NCBI GenBank assembly: GCA_022793065.1
Contig: JAAWCE010000077.1
Coordinates: 1 to 64,000 of the forward strand
Direction of reading: 5' to 3'
DNA length: 64,000 nucleotides
DNA from: Lachnospiraceae bacterium
Lineage (GTDB): Bacteria; Bacillota; Clostridia; Lachnospirales; Lachnospiraceae
Each line of letters opens with the position of its first letter. The stretch's first letter is position 1. The notes beneath the pieces were generated by a model. The model searched no databases and was not told the origin of the DNA. It saw only the letters and a list, made by a program, of their open reading frames with translations. Positions 43,544-51,945 of this stretch are shown here, one piece after another. A program made the position numbers and the translations under genes.

Positions 43544-44935
43544 TCACTGCACCTGAATAGCAATGGTATTCTCCAATTCTTCCACCGCCTCCGTCACATC
43601 GGCTCCGTTCCAGACTTTAGAGAACAGCCCCTCAAGCTGCAGCCAAAAATTGGCTGTTTTCATCATTTTCGGCATGGAAATGCTTTCTGCATATTCCGAT
43701 TTAAAAACCTGTAAGTCATAATTATCCTGATCCGCCTTCAAATTGGCAGACACACGCCCGGTTCTGCTGTAAAGAGTATCTGCGCACTCATCTGTCAGAT
43801 ACGCCGCAAAACGATTTGCCAATGTTTTATGTTTTGAATATCCGTTGACTGCCACCACATTTGTCACAGACATGGAACGGCTTTTCAATTCCCCATTTAC
43901 ATCCGGCATGGGAGCAATCCCATATCCATACCCAAAACGCGCCTCTGCTTCTGCATCCGCCAGCCTCTTTGCCACATCCGTAGTAGCGATGGTAAACACA
44001 ATTTTGCCCTCACAGAAATCCTCTATAACCGATTCATAATCCACCCCATCGGACTCTATATAGAAAAACTGATTCAAATACTTATACATGTCAAGACATT
44101 GAATGGTCTCCGGATTATTGATATCTATCTGTTCCGGATCATCCCCCGTATCCCCGCCTACAATCATATAGTTGCCCACAAACCAATAATTATATAATAT
44201 ATCGGACACATTCCATTTCATGATTCCCTCCACATCCACAGGAACCACAAAGGTGTCCGCAATCTGCAAAATATCTTCCATGGTATCCGGAAGGGCGTTT
44301 CTGAAATATTCTTCCGTTTTCACTGCAAGCAATTCCTCGTCAATGGGAATCCCCTCCGGACTTTCTTCGGGATTTTCCCCTGCCTCACCTACATTCAACA
44401 ACTCCTGCATGGCACTTTGGGCCGCCCATTCTTCCAGATATGTCCTGTTATACACAAGGGCGCTGGTCTCAAAAAACAAAGGATACCCCACCAGCTTATC
44501 CTGATAAGTGGCCGCGGACAAAGCCGCCGCCGGAAAATTCTGTTCGTTACAGATACCTGCAGCGTCCTGAATCCGTCCTGCAAGTCCGGCCAAATACGCC
44601 TTTTCCAGAGAATCATGGCTCACAATATAAGCATCCGGTATCTGGTTAGAATTCAAAGAAGCATCATTGATCGCTTCCAAATATTCATTTTCCGACACCA
44701 GCATGGGAATTACACGCACGCCTTCCCTCTCCCCAAAAGCTACCGCAGCGCTGTTGAGGAAATTTGTCAGCGCTTCGTCCGAATACCAGAAGTGAATCGT
44801 TTCCTTCTGCTCAAACCAGGACATGGGCATGTCCGCATCTTCCGCCTCACCCGCGCCCAATATACTTCCACAGAAAACAGAAGCAGCCATCACCAAAACG
44901 GCTGCAACTGCTGTTAATCTCTTTTTCAATCGCAT
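43544..44935 (-). CDS. Extracellular solute-binding protein, sugar/MalE-like
   Basis: 463 residues with a secretion signal (MRLKKRLTAVAAVLVMAASVF); no canonical lipobox. The fold features are those of family 1 binding proteins: TIHFWYSDEALTNFLNSAAVAFGE at the start, SNQIPDAYIVSHDSL, YPLFFETSALVYNRTYLEEW, and GYSKHKTLANRFAAYLTDE near the end. Such proteins deliver oligosaccharides or similar solutes to ABC importers, but no permease or ATPase gene is adjacent. The start is 2 bp after the argD stop and the GGGAG ribosome site lies in the argD end, so translation is coupled to argD. The pairing with arginine synthesis is unexplained. Confidence 0.85.
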   Translation of the reverse strand: MRLKKRLTAVAAVLVMAASVFCGSILGAGEAEDADMPMSWFEQKETIHFWYSDEALTNFLNSAAVAFGEREGVRVIPMLVSENEYLEAINDASLNSNQIPDAYIVSHDSLEKAYLAGLAGRIQDAAGICNEQNFPAAALSAATYQDKLVGYPLFFETSALVYNRTYLEEWAAQSAMQELLNVGEAGENPEESPEGIPIDEELLAVKTEEYFRNALPDTMEDILQIADTFVVPVDVEGIMKWNVSDILYNYWFVGNYMIVGGDTGDDPEQIDINNPETIQCLDMYKYLNQFFYIESDGVDYESVIEDFCEGKIVFTIATTDVAKRLADAEAEARFGYGYGIAPMPDVNGELKSRSMSVTNVVAVNGYSKHKTLANRFAAYLTDECADTLYSRTGRVSANLKADQDNYDLQVFKSEYAESISMPKMMKTANFWLQLEGLFSKVWNGADVTEAVEELENTIAIQVQ

Positions 44936-44937
44936 AC

Positions 44938-46128
44938 TTAACTCCCAATGGAATTATCCAAAATAGCAATCATCTCATCTACATTTTCCTTTGATATAAT
45001 AAGGGGAGGGACAAAACGAATGATATTTGTTCCCGCATTAATCAACACCAAACCGCCCTCCAGAGCACGGTTTATGATATCGCTCACCGATCGGTCAAAC
45101 ACCAGCCCCTGCATCAGGCCCACGCCCCGACGCTCCACGATACAGTGATACTTTTCCTTTAATTCCTCCAGGCGCTGCTCCAAATACGGCCCTACTTCCC
45201 TTACATGTTCTATTATATGGTTCTTTTCAAATAAATCAAGTACTTTTTCAACAGCCGCACAGGCCAGTGGATTACCTCCATAAGTAGTGCCGTGATCTCC
45301 GGCTGCAAGAGAATTCTGCCCCACCTTCTCCGTCATCAGAAATGCGCCCACAGGAACCCCGCAGCCCAGCGCCTTTGCAGTAGTCATAATATCTGGCTTA
45401 ATGCCATAGCGCTGCCAGGCATACATATACCCCGTTCTTCCCATACCGCACTGAATTTCATCTAAAATAAGCAGAATATCCCGTTCCTCACAAAGCGCCT
45501 TCACTTCCCGAAGAAATCCTTCCTCCGCCGGCAATAAACCTCCCTCACCCTGTACAGTCTCCATGATAATCCCACAGGTTTTATCTGTAACCTGCCTGCG
45601 AACACTTTCTATATCATTTAAATCCCCAAAACGGATATTGCCAATCATGGGTTCAAAGGCTTCACGGTATTTGGGATTCCCCGTCACAGACAATGCACCC
45701 ATGGTTCGTCCATGAAAAGAGTGATTCATTGCAATGATTTCATGGTCCGTTCTGCCATCTTTCAGATAAGCATACTTCCTTGCCGCTTTTATGGCTCCCT
45801 CAACTGCCTCCGCCCCGGAATTGGTGAAAAACACCCTGTCCATTCCGGATACCTCTTTGAGCTTCCCAGCCGCATTGACGGCCGGTATATTATAATAATA
45901 ATTGGAAGTATGAATCAGCTTATCAATCTGTGTCTTCAAAGCATGATTGTATTCCTCATTACAATACCCCAGAGCAAACACAGCAATTCCCGCCACAAAG
46001 TCAAGGTACTTCTTCCCTTCCATGTCATACAGATACACATCCTGCCCCTTGTCAAATACAATCTGGTAGCGGTTATACGTATGAAGCAGCGCACTTTCCG
46101 CCGCTTCGATATATTCCTGCATATTCAT
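44938..46128 (-). CDS. argD: Acetylornithine aminotransferase
   Basis: 396 residues; GAGGG seven bases before ATG 46128. Class III PLP aminotransferase that converts N-acetylglutamate semialdehyde to N-acetylornithine. Family marks: YLDFVAGIAVFALGYCNEEY, FFTNSGAEAVEGAIKAARKY, HSFHGRTMGALSVTG, ILDEIQCGMGRTGYMYAWQRYG, and the PLP lysine in IMTTAKALGCGVPVGAF. Lies 20 bp after argB. Confidence 0.96.
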   Translation of the reverse strand: MNMQEYIEAAESALLHTYNRYQIVFDKGQDVYLYDMEGKKYLDFVAGIAVFALGYCNEEYNHALKTQIDKLIHTSNYYYNIPAVNAAGKLKEVSGMDRVFFTNSGAEAVEGAIKAARKYAYLKDGRTDHEIIAMNHSFHGRTMGALSVTGNPKYREAFEPMIGNIRFGDLNDIESVRRQVTDKTCGIIMETVQGEGGLLPAEEGFLREVKALCEERDILLILDEIQCGMGRTGYMYAWQRYGIKPDIMTTAKALGCGVPVGAFLMTEKVGQNSLAAGDHGTTYGGNPLACAAVEKVLDLFEKNHIIEHVREVGPYLEQRLEELKEKYHCIVERRGVGLMQGLVFDRSVSDIINRALEGGLVLINAGTNIIRFVPPLIISKENVDEMIAILDNSIGS

Positions 46129-46148
46129 ATTATTACCCTCTCTTTATT

Positions 46149-47033
46149 TCATTCCCACTCGTCATCGTTTATAATTGCAGTTCCGATTCCCTGTCTGGTG
46201 AAGATTTCCAGAAGCAGACAATGGGGAATCCTGCCGTCCAGAATATGAACACGCTTTACACCATTGCGCACCGCCGAAATACAACTGTTCAACTTTGGCA
46301 GCATACCGCCTCCGATTAACCCATCCGAAACAAGTTCTTCCGCCTGGGTGGCAGAAAGCCTGGAAATGAAACTGGACTTATCGTTGATATCCTTATAAAG
46401 TCCCTCTATATCCGTTAAAAAAGCTAATTTTTCCGCATTGACCGCTTTTGCCACCGCACAGGCCGCGTCGTCTGCATTGATATTGTAAGTTTGAAACTTA
46501 TCGTCAAGGCCAATGGGTGCCACAATGGGAAGAAAGTCCTTCTCCAGCAAATCAAACAGCACTTTGGGATTTACGCCGGTAATCTCCCCCACAAAACCGA
46601 TATCCTGACCATGGGCATATTTTTTCTCCACCTGCAGAAGACCGCCGTCTTTGCCGCTGACTCCCACTGCTTTCACACCCAACTCCTGTACCATGGTCAC
46701 AAGGTCTTTATTTACTTTATTCAAAACCATCTCCGCAATCTCCATGGTCTCTTCGTCAGTGACACGAAGCCCTCCCACAAATTTTGCTTCTTTTCCAACC
46801 TTTCCCACCCAACGGCTGATTTCCTTTCCGCCGCCGTGGACAATAATGGGCTTAAACCCTACCAGCTTTAACAATGTCACATCCTTAATAACATTTTTCT
46901 GCAATTCTTCATTGCTCATAGCGCTGCCGCCGTATTTTACCACAATAATCTTACGGTTAAAACGCTGAATATAAGGAAGCGCCTCAATGAGCACCTCCGC
47001 TTTCTGCAATACTTTCTCCATATCTTTTTCCAT
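46149..47033 (-). CDS. argB: Acetylglutamate kinase
   Basis: 294 residues, the normal length. It phosphorylates N-acetylglutamate, the second arginine step. Nucleotide and substrate motifs are [72 protein letters not shown] and the C-terminal [13 protein letters not shown] with [17 protein letters not shown]. The N-terminal extension ([19 protein letters not shown]) matches the hexameric, arginine-feedback type. It is 100 bp after argJ. Confidence 0.97.
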   Translation of the reverse strand: MEKDMEKVLQKAEVLIEALPYIQRFNRKIIVVKYGGSAMSNEELQKNVIKDVTLLKLVGFKPIIVHGGGKEISRWVGKVGKEAKFVGGLRVTDEETMEIAEMVLNKVNKDLVTMVQELGVKAVGVSGKDGGLLQVEKKYAHGQDIGFVGEITGVNPKVLFDLLEKDFLPIVAPIGLDDKFQTYNINADDAACAVAKAVNAEKLAFLTDIEGLYKDINDKSSFISRLSATQAEELVSDGLIGGGMLPKLNSCISAVRNGVKRVHILDGRIPHCLLLEIFTRQGIGTAIINDDEWE

Positions 47034-47133
47034 GATGCTTTTCCCTCTCCCGCATTTCTATAAAGATTCCAGACACAGCTTACAGTAACCGCATACACAG
47101 TAAACTCCATACACTTGACGTTTTACGTGCATC

Positions 47134-48360
47134 TTAGCTCCTGTAATCCGCATTGATTTTCACATAATCATAGCTCAAATCACATCCCCAGGCAACAGCC
47201 TCCTCATCCCCCATGTGCATATCTGCTAAAATGGTGACTTCGGGGTCGGACAATACCTTCGTAGCCTCTTCTTCACTGTAATCACATGCCACACCATGGC
47301 CAAAAATATGAATTTCACCACTCTTGCTTTGAAAGTAAAGATCTACCTTTTCAGGGTTAAACTTTGCGCCGGAATATCCCAATGCACAGAGAATTCTACC
47401 AAAATTGGCATCATGTCCAAAGACAGCGGCCTTGGTCAGGGACGAACAAATCACTGACTTGGCCAGTATTCTAGCGTCTTCCTTCGTGGCAGCGCCAACC
47501 ACTTTCGCCTCAATGAGCGCGGTTGCCCCCTCCCCGTCTCCCGCCATTTTCCTTGCCAGATATCGAGTGACAAAATGCAGCGCCTCGCAGAACGCATCAT
47601 ACTCCTCCCCTTGGGAGACAATTTTCTCATTTTCAGCCAGCCCGTTTGCCAATACCAGCAATGTATCATTGGTACTGGTATCGCCGTCCACGGAAATCAT
47701 ATTAAAAGAGTCCGCCACATCTTCACGCACTGCCTTTTGCAGTAACTCTTTGGAAATATTCACATCGGTAGTCAAAAATCCCAGCATGGTACACATATTG
47801 GGATGAATCATGCCCGCTCCCTTGCACATACCGCCCAGCGTCACTTTCTTGCCGCCGATAACAACCTCCACCGCAATCTGCTTTGGAACGGTGTCCGTTG
47901 TCATAATGGCTTTCGCCGCATCCAAACCGGCTTCCAGACTGTCCGCCTTCGCTTCCGCCAACTTGTGAATTCCTTTCCGAATCCTGTCCAACGGAAGCTG
48001 CATACCAATGACACCTGTGGACGCCACCAATACAGTATTCTCAGGTATTCCCAACAATTCTCCCGCACACCTGCTTTCCGCCTCGCAGCAATCCATCCCC
48101 TGCTGCCCGGTACAGGCATTGGCAATACCGGAATTGACCACCACCGCCTGTACAAAAGGGGATTCTTCCACAATCTTCTGATCCCAAAGTACCGGCGCCG
48201 CCTTTACTATATTGCTGGTAAACGTCCCAGCCGCCACACAGGGCACGGTACTATAGACCATTGCCATATCCCTGCGGTTTTCATACTTTACCCCTGCTTC
48301 CACACCTGCCGCCATAAAACCCTTTGCCGCCGTAACGCCGCCTTCTATCTGCTTTATCAT
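47134..48360 (-). CDS. argJ: Bifunctional glutamate N-acetyltransferase / ornithine acetyltransferase
   Basis: 408 residues; GAGGGG before ATG 48360. It recycles the acetyl group from acetylornithine to glutamate. The self-cleavage site is visible in HPNMCTMLGFLTT, with the Thr that becomes the catalytic N-terminus of the beta chain; CKGAGM precedes it. Other marks are VVNSGIANACTGQQG, ASTGVIGMQLPLD and DGDTSTNDTLLVLANG. Monofunctional and bifunctional versions cannot be told apart here. Confidence 0.97.
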   Translation of the reverse strand: MIKQIEGGVTAAKGFMAAGVEAGVKYENRRDMAMVYSTVPCVAAGTFTSNIVKAAPVLWDQKIVEESPFVQAVVVNSGIANACTGQQGMDCCEAESRCAGELLGIPENTVLVASTGVIGMQLPLDRIRKGIHKLAEAKADSLEAGLDAAKAIMTTDTVPKQIAVEVVIGGKKVTLGGMCKGAGMIHPNMCTMLGFLTTDVNISKELLQKAVREDVADSFNMISVDGDTSTNDTLLVLANGLAENEKIVSQGEEYDAFCEALHFVTRYLARKMAGDGEGATALIEAKVVGAATKEDARILAKSVICSSLTKAAVFGHDANFGRILCALGYSGAKFNPEKVDLYFQSKSGEIHIFGHGVACDYSEEEATKVLSDPEVTILADMHMGDEEAVAWGCDLSYDYVKINADYRS

Positions 48361-48427
48361 ACTCTCACCCCTCTGCCCTTTTTGGACGCAACAATCAATA
48401 TTTTTAACTATAAAATCAAAAAACTGG

Positions 48428-48889
48428 TTATTGATTAAATCTCGTTATATTATCTTCATTCAGCGTAAATTCATAATAATTCAAATCTTCCCGTCTTGTC
48501 CAGCCCACCTGTCTCCAAAAAGCATTTCCCACATCATTTTTGGTAAATGCAATCAGACTGACTTTATTGACGCCCTCCGCTTTTAAAACATTCATACAAT
48601 AGACCACCATTGCTTTGCCGATTCCATTCCTGCGGTAATCCTCCCTGACACACACATGATACAGACATCCCCTTCTGCCGTCGTGCCCGCAGAGAATCCC
48701 TCCCACAATATCTCCGTTCTCCGCTGCCGCCACCACGCTCGCATCCGGATTCCTCCGCAAAAACCGCTCTACTCCCGCCTTGGAATCATCAATACTGCGG
48801 ATTCCAAATCCCCGTATGGTCATCCACAGGGTAAATAATCCTTCATAATCTTCTATTTTCATTGGCCTGATTGTATACGTTTTCTTCAT
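48428..48889 (-). CDS. GNAT-family N-acetyltransferase
   Basis: 153 residues from ATG 48889 (MKKTYTIRPMKIEDYEG), with AGGACGGG upstream; the longer frame to 48967 lacks family-like sequence. The acetyl-CoA loop is seen in VREDYRRNGIGKAMVVYCMN, preceded by strand GCLYHVCV and followed by NDVGNAFWRQVGWTRRED. Single GNAT domain, cytoplasmic. It lies between the AAA-ATPase gene and argJ in the arginine operon. A role as a short glutamate acetyltransferase is possible but not shown; it could as well modify another substrate. Confidence 0.85.
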   Translation of the reverse strand: MKKTYTIRPMKIEDYEGLFTLWMTIRGFGIRSIDDSKAGVERFLRRNPDASVVAAAENGDIVGGILCGHDGRRGCLYHVCVREDYRRNGIGKAMVVYCMNVLKAEGVNKVSLIAFTKNDVGNAFWRQVGWTRREDLNYYEFTLNEDNITRFNQ

Positions 48890-49004
48890 CTTCCCGTCCT
48901 TTTTTAAGTTTCTGCTGTTCCACAGTCCATCCCACATTACTCTTTTTTGCTTTTCTAAGACTTCCAATCCTTACGCAATTAGAACTTTCCCAGTATACAC
49001 CATT

Positions 49005-50585
49005 TTACATAAAAGGGCAATGATATTCCTCAATTACACATTCGTGAATCTTATTTTTCACATCATAATTTATTCCTACCAAAAGTATCTTTCCTGTATA
49101 TCCTTGTACCCAGGTAACATACTGCTGATCTTTGATTTGTTTGATTGCCCCTTCCGCTGACTTGTTCCATTTTAACTCCACTACCAAAGCCGGGCAGTCA
49201 ATCTCCCTTTTGGGCAAATATACCACGTCTGCAAACCCTTTTCCCGACGGCAGTTCCAATATGGGATTCATATAATAAGTCTTCGCACTATAATAGGCCA
49301 TAAGAATCGTACAAGTAAGAGAATTTTCGCTTTGATATTTTAACATGGACGCTGTTTCATCGTGAATCGCCCCAATCCCTTCCGCCACCGCCTTGCCGTC
49401 TAACGCCCAGGTACTTTTTAATAATGCTTCTGAACGATTCAGAGAATCCACAAGTCCGCCCCATGCCGGGTCGTCCACCGCATTTAGAAATTCCTGTTCC
49501 ACTTCCCGATTTGGGATGAAAACCGTACTGCTTTTTTTATCAAAAGTCAAATATCCCAGATGAACCAGCAGCGTAAGTATATCATCTTTTGAAGCAAATG
49601 TGATCATATCATTTTGAAATTTTTTGGGGTTTAATTTATATTTTCCGTTGCCAAGCATCTCAATAACCGCTTCCCTCAGCCCGTCAAAATTCCTTTCTAT
49701 ATAAACTTTCAACGCCTCATAGGTTTCTGTTCCCGTCCAATAACTTTGAACTTCTTTCCATGTAAGCGCATCGGAAACCGATTTTGGATTGTAAATATGA
49801 CATTCTCCCAAACGATAACCATCATACCAAACTTCCATTTCCTGAAAGTCCACAGCCTGTTTTTTACACTGCTCCCGCACTTCTTCTTCCGTAAACCCAA
49901 AATATTCCCCTAAATTTTTACAGTCAATCATAGAATATTCATGAAAGATATTGATAGCAGAATGTTCCCCATATTTTTTTATTGGCAGAATCCCCGTCAT
50001 ATAAGCCAGTTCAACATATTCCTGCCCTTTAAAAAGACCCCTGAGGAAATCCAGATACTCTTTCTGCACTTCCCCATATTCTTTTGCAATACGAAAAACA
50101 CAGTCCCATTCATCTATGATAATGATAAAGCGTATTCCTCTGCTTGCGTAAAGTTGCTTCAATACCCCAGGAAGCCCATATTGATCCACCTCAAAGCAAT
50201 CTCCAACCTCCGTCCGAAGTTCTTTCAACACCGCTTCCTGCATTTTATCCATAAAAATATTCAGGTGGGATTTGTGATACAGGAATTGCTGTACATCCAG
50301 ACGAATTACATTATGCCTGTTTACATGTATCCGAAAACTTTCCTCTGCCGTAATTTTACACTCTGAAAATACCTCCCTGGAATCACAACCTTTGCTGTAA
50401 TATGCCACAAGCATATCCGCCGCCATAGACTTCCCAAATCTCCTCGGACGACTGACACACATATATTTTCGGTTTGTATTCATGACACTATTTGTATAGG
50501 AAATCAATTTACTCTTATCCACATAAATCTCAGAATTTACCGCTTCCGTATACGCTCCATTTCCCGGATTCACATATATTCCCAT
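49005..50585 (-). CDS. AAA-ATPase-like protein with C-terminal PD-(D/E)XK nuclease-like domain
   Basis: 526 residues; GGAGG six bases before ATG 50585. The AAA-ATPase_like domain (PF09820 type) has the start VNSEIYVDKSKLISY, Walker A RPRRFGKSMAADM, Walker B IIIIDEWDCVFRIA and the GYRLGECHIYNPKSVSDAL segment. The C-terminal PDDEXK_9-type domain carries GKGFADVVYLPK and ALVVELKWNKSAEGA (Asp ... Glu-x-Lys). These proteins are often many-copy, highly mobile-looking genes in anaerobes; function is unknown. It sits between argC and the GNAT gene, in the same direction, 34 bp after argC, interrupting an otherwise metabolic operon. Confidence 0.9.
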   Translation of the reverse strand: MGIYVNPGNGAYTEAVNSEIYVDKSKLISYTNSVMNTNRKYMCVSRPRRFGKSMAADMLVAYYSKGCDSREVFSECKITAEESFRIHVNRHNVIRLDVQQFLYHKSHLNIFMDKMQEAVLKELRTEVGDCFEVDQYGLPGVLKQLYASRGIRFIIIIDEWDCVFRIAKEYGEVQKEYLDFLRGLFKGQEYVELAYMTGILPIKKYGEHSAINIFHEYSMIDCKNLGEYFGFTEEEVREQCKKQAVDFQEMEVWYDGYRLGECHIYNPKSVSDALTWKEVQSYWTGTETYEALKVYIERNFDGLREAVIEMLGNGKYKLNPKKFQNDMITFASKDDILTLLVHLGYLTFDKKSSTVFIPNREVEQEFLNAVDDPAWGGLVDSLNRSEALLKSTWALDGKAVAEGIGAIHDETASMLKYQSENSLTCTILMAYYSAKTYYMNPILELPSGKGFADVVYLPKREIDCPALVVELKWNKSAEGAIKQIKDQQYVTWVQGYTGKILLVGINYDVKNKIHECVIEEYHCPFM

Positions 50586-50619
50586 CCCATTCCTCCTGCC
50601 AATATAAATTTAGAATCCT

Positions 50620-51678
50620 CTACGGGAAGCAGGGCACCAATTCCAATCCTTCGCTTTCCCTGCACCCAAACAGCAAGTTCATATTCTGCACTGCCTGGCC
50701 TGCGGCGCCTTTTACCAGATTGTCCAGCGCTCCCATCATAATAATGCGCCCCGTCCTCTCGTCCACCACAAATCCCACATCCACATAATTGCTGCCTTCC
50801 ACCCATTTCGTCTCTGGGCAGCAGCCTTTTTCCAGCACACGGATAAATTTCTCCCCCCCATAATACTTATCATACACTTCCTTTATCTCTTCCCAGGAAG
50901 GAAGGCTTCCGTCCGGTTTCTTTTTCAGATTGGCATATTCCGTCACCAAAATTCCTCTGTTCATGGGTACAAGATGGGGGGTAAAATTAATCGTTACGCT
51001 GCAGTTCCCCGCAATTCCAAGCTGTTCCTCAATTTCCGGCGTGTGCCGATGATTGGCTACACCGTAAGCCTTCAAATTTTCATTCACCTCACAGAACAGA
51101 TTGGGTACTTTCGCTCCCCGCCCTGCTCCGGAAGTCCCCGATTTTGCGTCTACAATTAAAGTATCCACATCAATCAGCCCTTCCTTCACCATGGGATAGG
51201 CCGTCAGAATAGAACAGGTGGTGTAACAGCCCGGATTGGCCACCAGTCTTGTATTGCCGTTTATTTGATTTCTATTCAGTTCACATAACCCATAAACCGC
51301 CTCCGGAATAAATTGGGGGGATTTATGCTCTATTCCATACCAGCGCTCGTATACCGCCACATCTTTAATACGGTAATCCGCTGAAAGATCTACAATTTTT
51401 ACCTTCTGCAATATTTCTTCTGTCAATATTCCAGCCAGATAACCCTGGGGAGTGGCGGTAAAAATCACATCCACTTGATCTGCAAGCTCCGCCAAATTAT
51501 CATCCTTGCACACATCCTCCACAATCCGAAACATGTTCTGGTATACCTCATAATATTTTCGATCTATGTAGCTGCGTGAGCCATACCATACAATCTCCGT
51601 CTCTCTATGATTTGCCAAAAGTCTGACAAGCTCTCCTCCGGCATATCCTGTTGCGCCTATAATTCCTGCCTTTATCAT
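50620..51678 (-). CDS. argC: N-acetyl-gamma-glutamyl-phosphate reductase
   Basis: 352 residues; GGAGGTAACATT precedes ATG 51678. NADPH-dependent reduction of acetylglutamyl phosphate, third arginine step. NADP loop GIIGATGYAGGELVRLLA, catalytic Cys in VANPGCYTTCSILTAYP, KSGTSGAGRGAKV and HRHTPEIEEQLG are conserved. First gene of the arginine operon, 52 bp from the promoter -10. Confidence 0.97.
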   Translation of the reverse strand: MIKAGIIGATGYAGGELVRLLANHRETEIVWYGSRSYIDRKYYEVYQNMFRIVEDVCKDDNLAELADQVDVIFTATPQGYLAGILTEEILQKVKIVDLSADYRIKDVAVYERWYGIEHKSPQFIPEAVYGLCELNRNQINGNTRLVANPGCYTTCSILTAYPMVKEGLIDVDTLIVDAKSGTSGAGRGAKVPNLFCEVNENLKAYGVANHRHTPEIEEQLGIAGNCSVTINFTPHLVPMNRGILVTEYANLKKKPDGSLPSWEEIKEVYDKYYGGEKFIRVLEKGCCPETKWVEGSNYVDVGFVVDERTGRIIMMGALDNLVKGAAGQAVQNMNLLFGCRESEGLELVPCFP

Positions 51679-51729
51679 AATGTTACCTCCGCTTTTATTT
51701 TTACAGCACCAAATATAACCTCTTCTGAT

Positions 51730-51757
51730 ATCATACCACTTTTTGCATAAATGTCTA
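51730..51757 (-). promoter_or_regulatory. Sigma-A promoter of the arginine operon
   Basis: On the minus strand TAGACA (51757-51752), a 16-base spacer and TATGAT (51735-51730) match the consensus in 10 of 12 positions and read into argC. A TTTATGCA box lies inside the spacer, the position expected for a repressor. Confidence 0.75.
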
Positions 51758-51888
51758 CTATTATTTTATTTTTATGCAAAAAATACAACCCCTTCATTCT
51801 TATCTTAATGATTATTCAGTTGCCCCTCAGAACATTCAAACTTGCCTTTATGCAGAAATAATGTATATTTTATGAATATATATTTCTA
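51744..51888. promoter_or_regulatory. Candidate ArgR/AhrC operator boxes
   Basis: TGCATAAA (51744-51751) and TTTATGCA (51771-51778) form an inverted pair 19 bp apart, with a further TTTATGCA at 51847-51854. TATGAATATATATTTCTA (51871-51888) fits the ARG-box consensus TNTGAATWWWWATTCANW except at two positions. The cluster lies over and upstream of the argC promoter. An arginine repressor gene is not in the window; assignment rests on position and motif. Confidence 0.45.
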
Positions 51889-51896
51889 TTATAACA

Positions 51897-51936
51897 ATAC
51901 CTCCTAAGCAGCTTTCGATGACTGCTTAAGAGGTAT
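51897..51936 (-). terminator. Stem loop after the large surface-protein gene
   Basis: ATACCTCCTAAGCAG (51897-51911) and CTGCTTAAGAGGTAT (51922-51936) pair over 15 bp with one mismatch and a 10-base loop, just past the surface-protein stop (51946). The U-tract is weak, but stem strength and placement support termination before the arginine promoter. Confidence 0.72.
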
Positions 51937-51945
51937 CTTGTAGAT

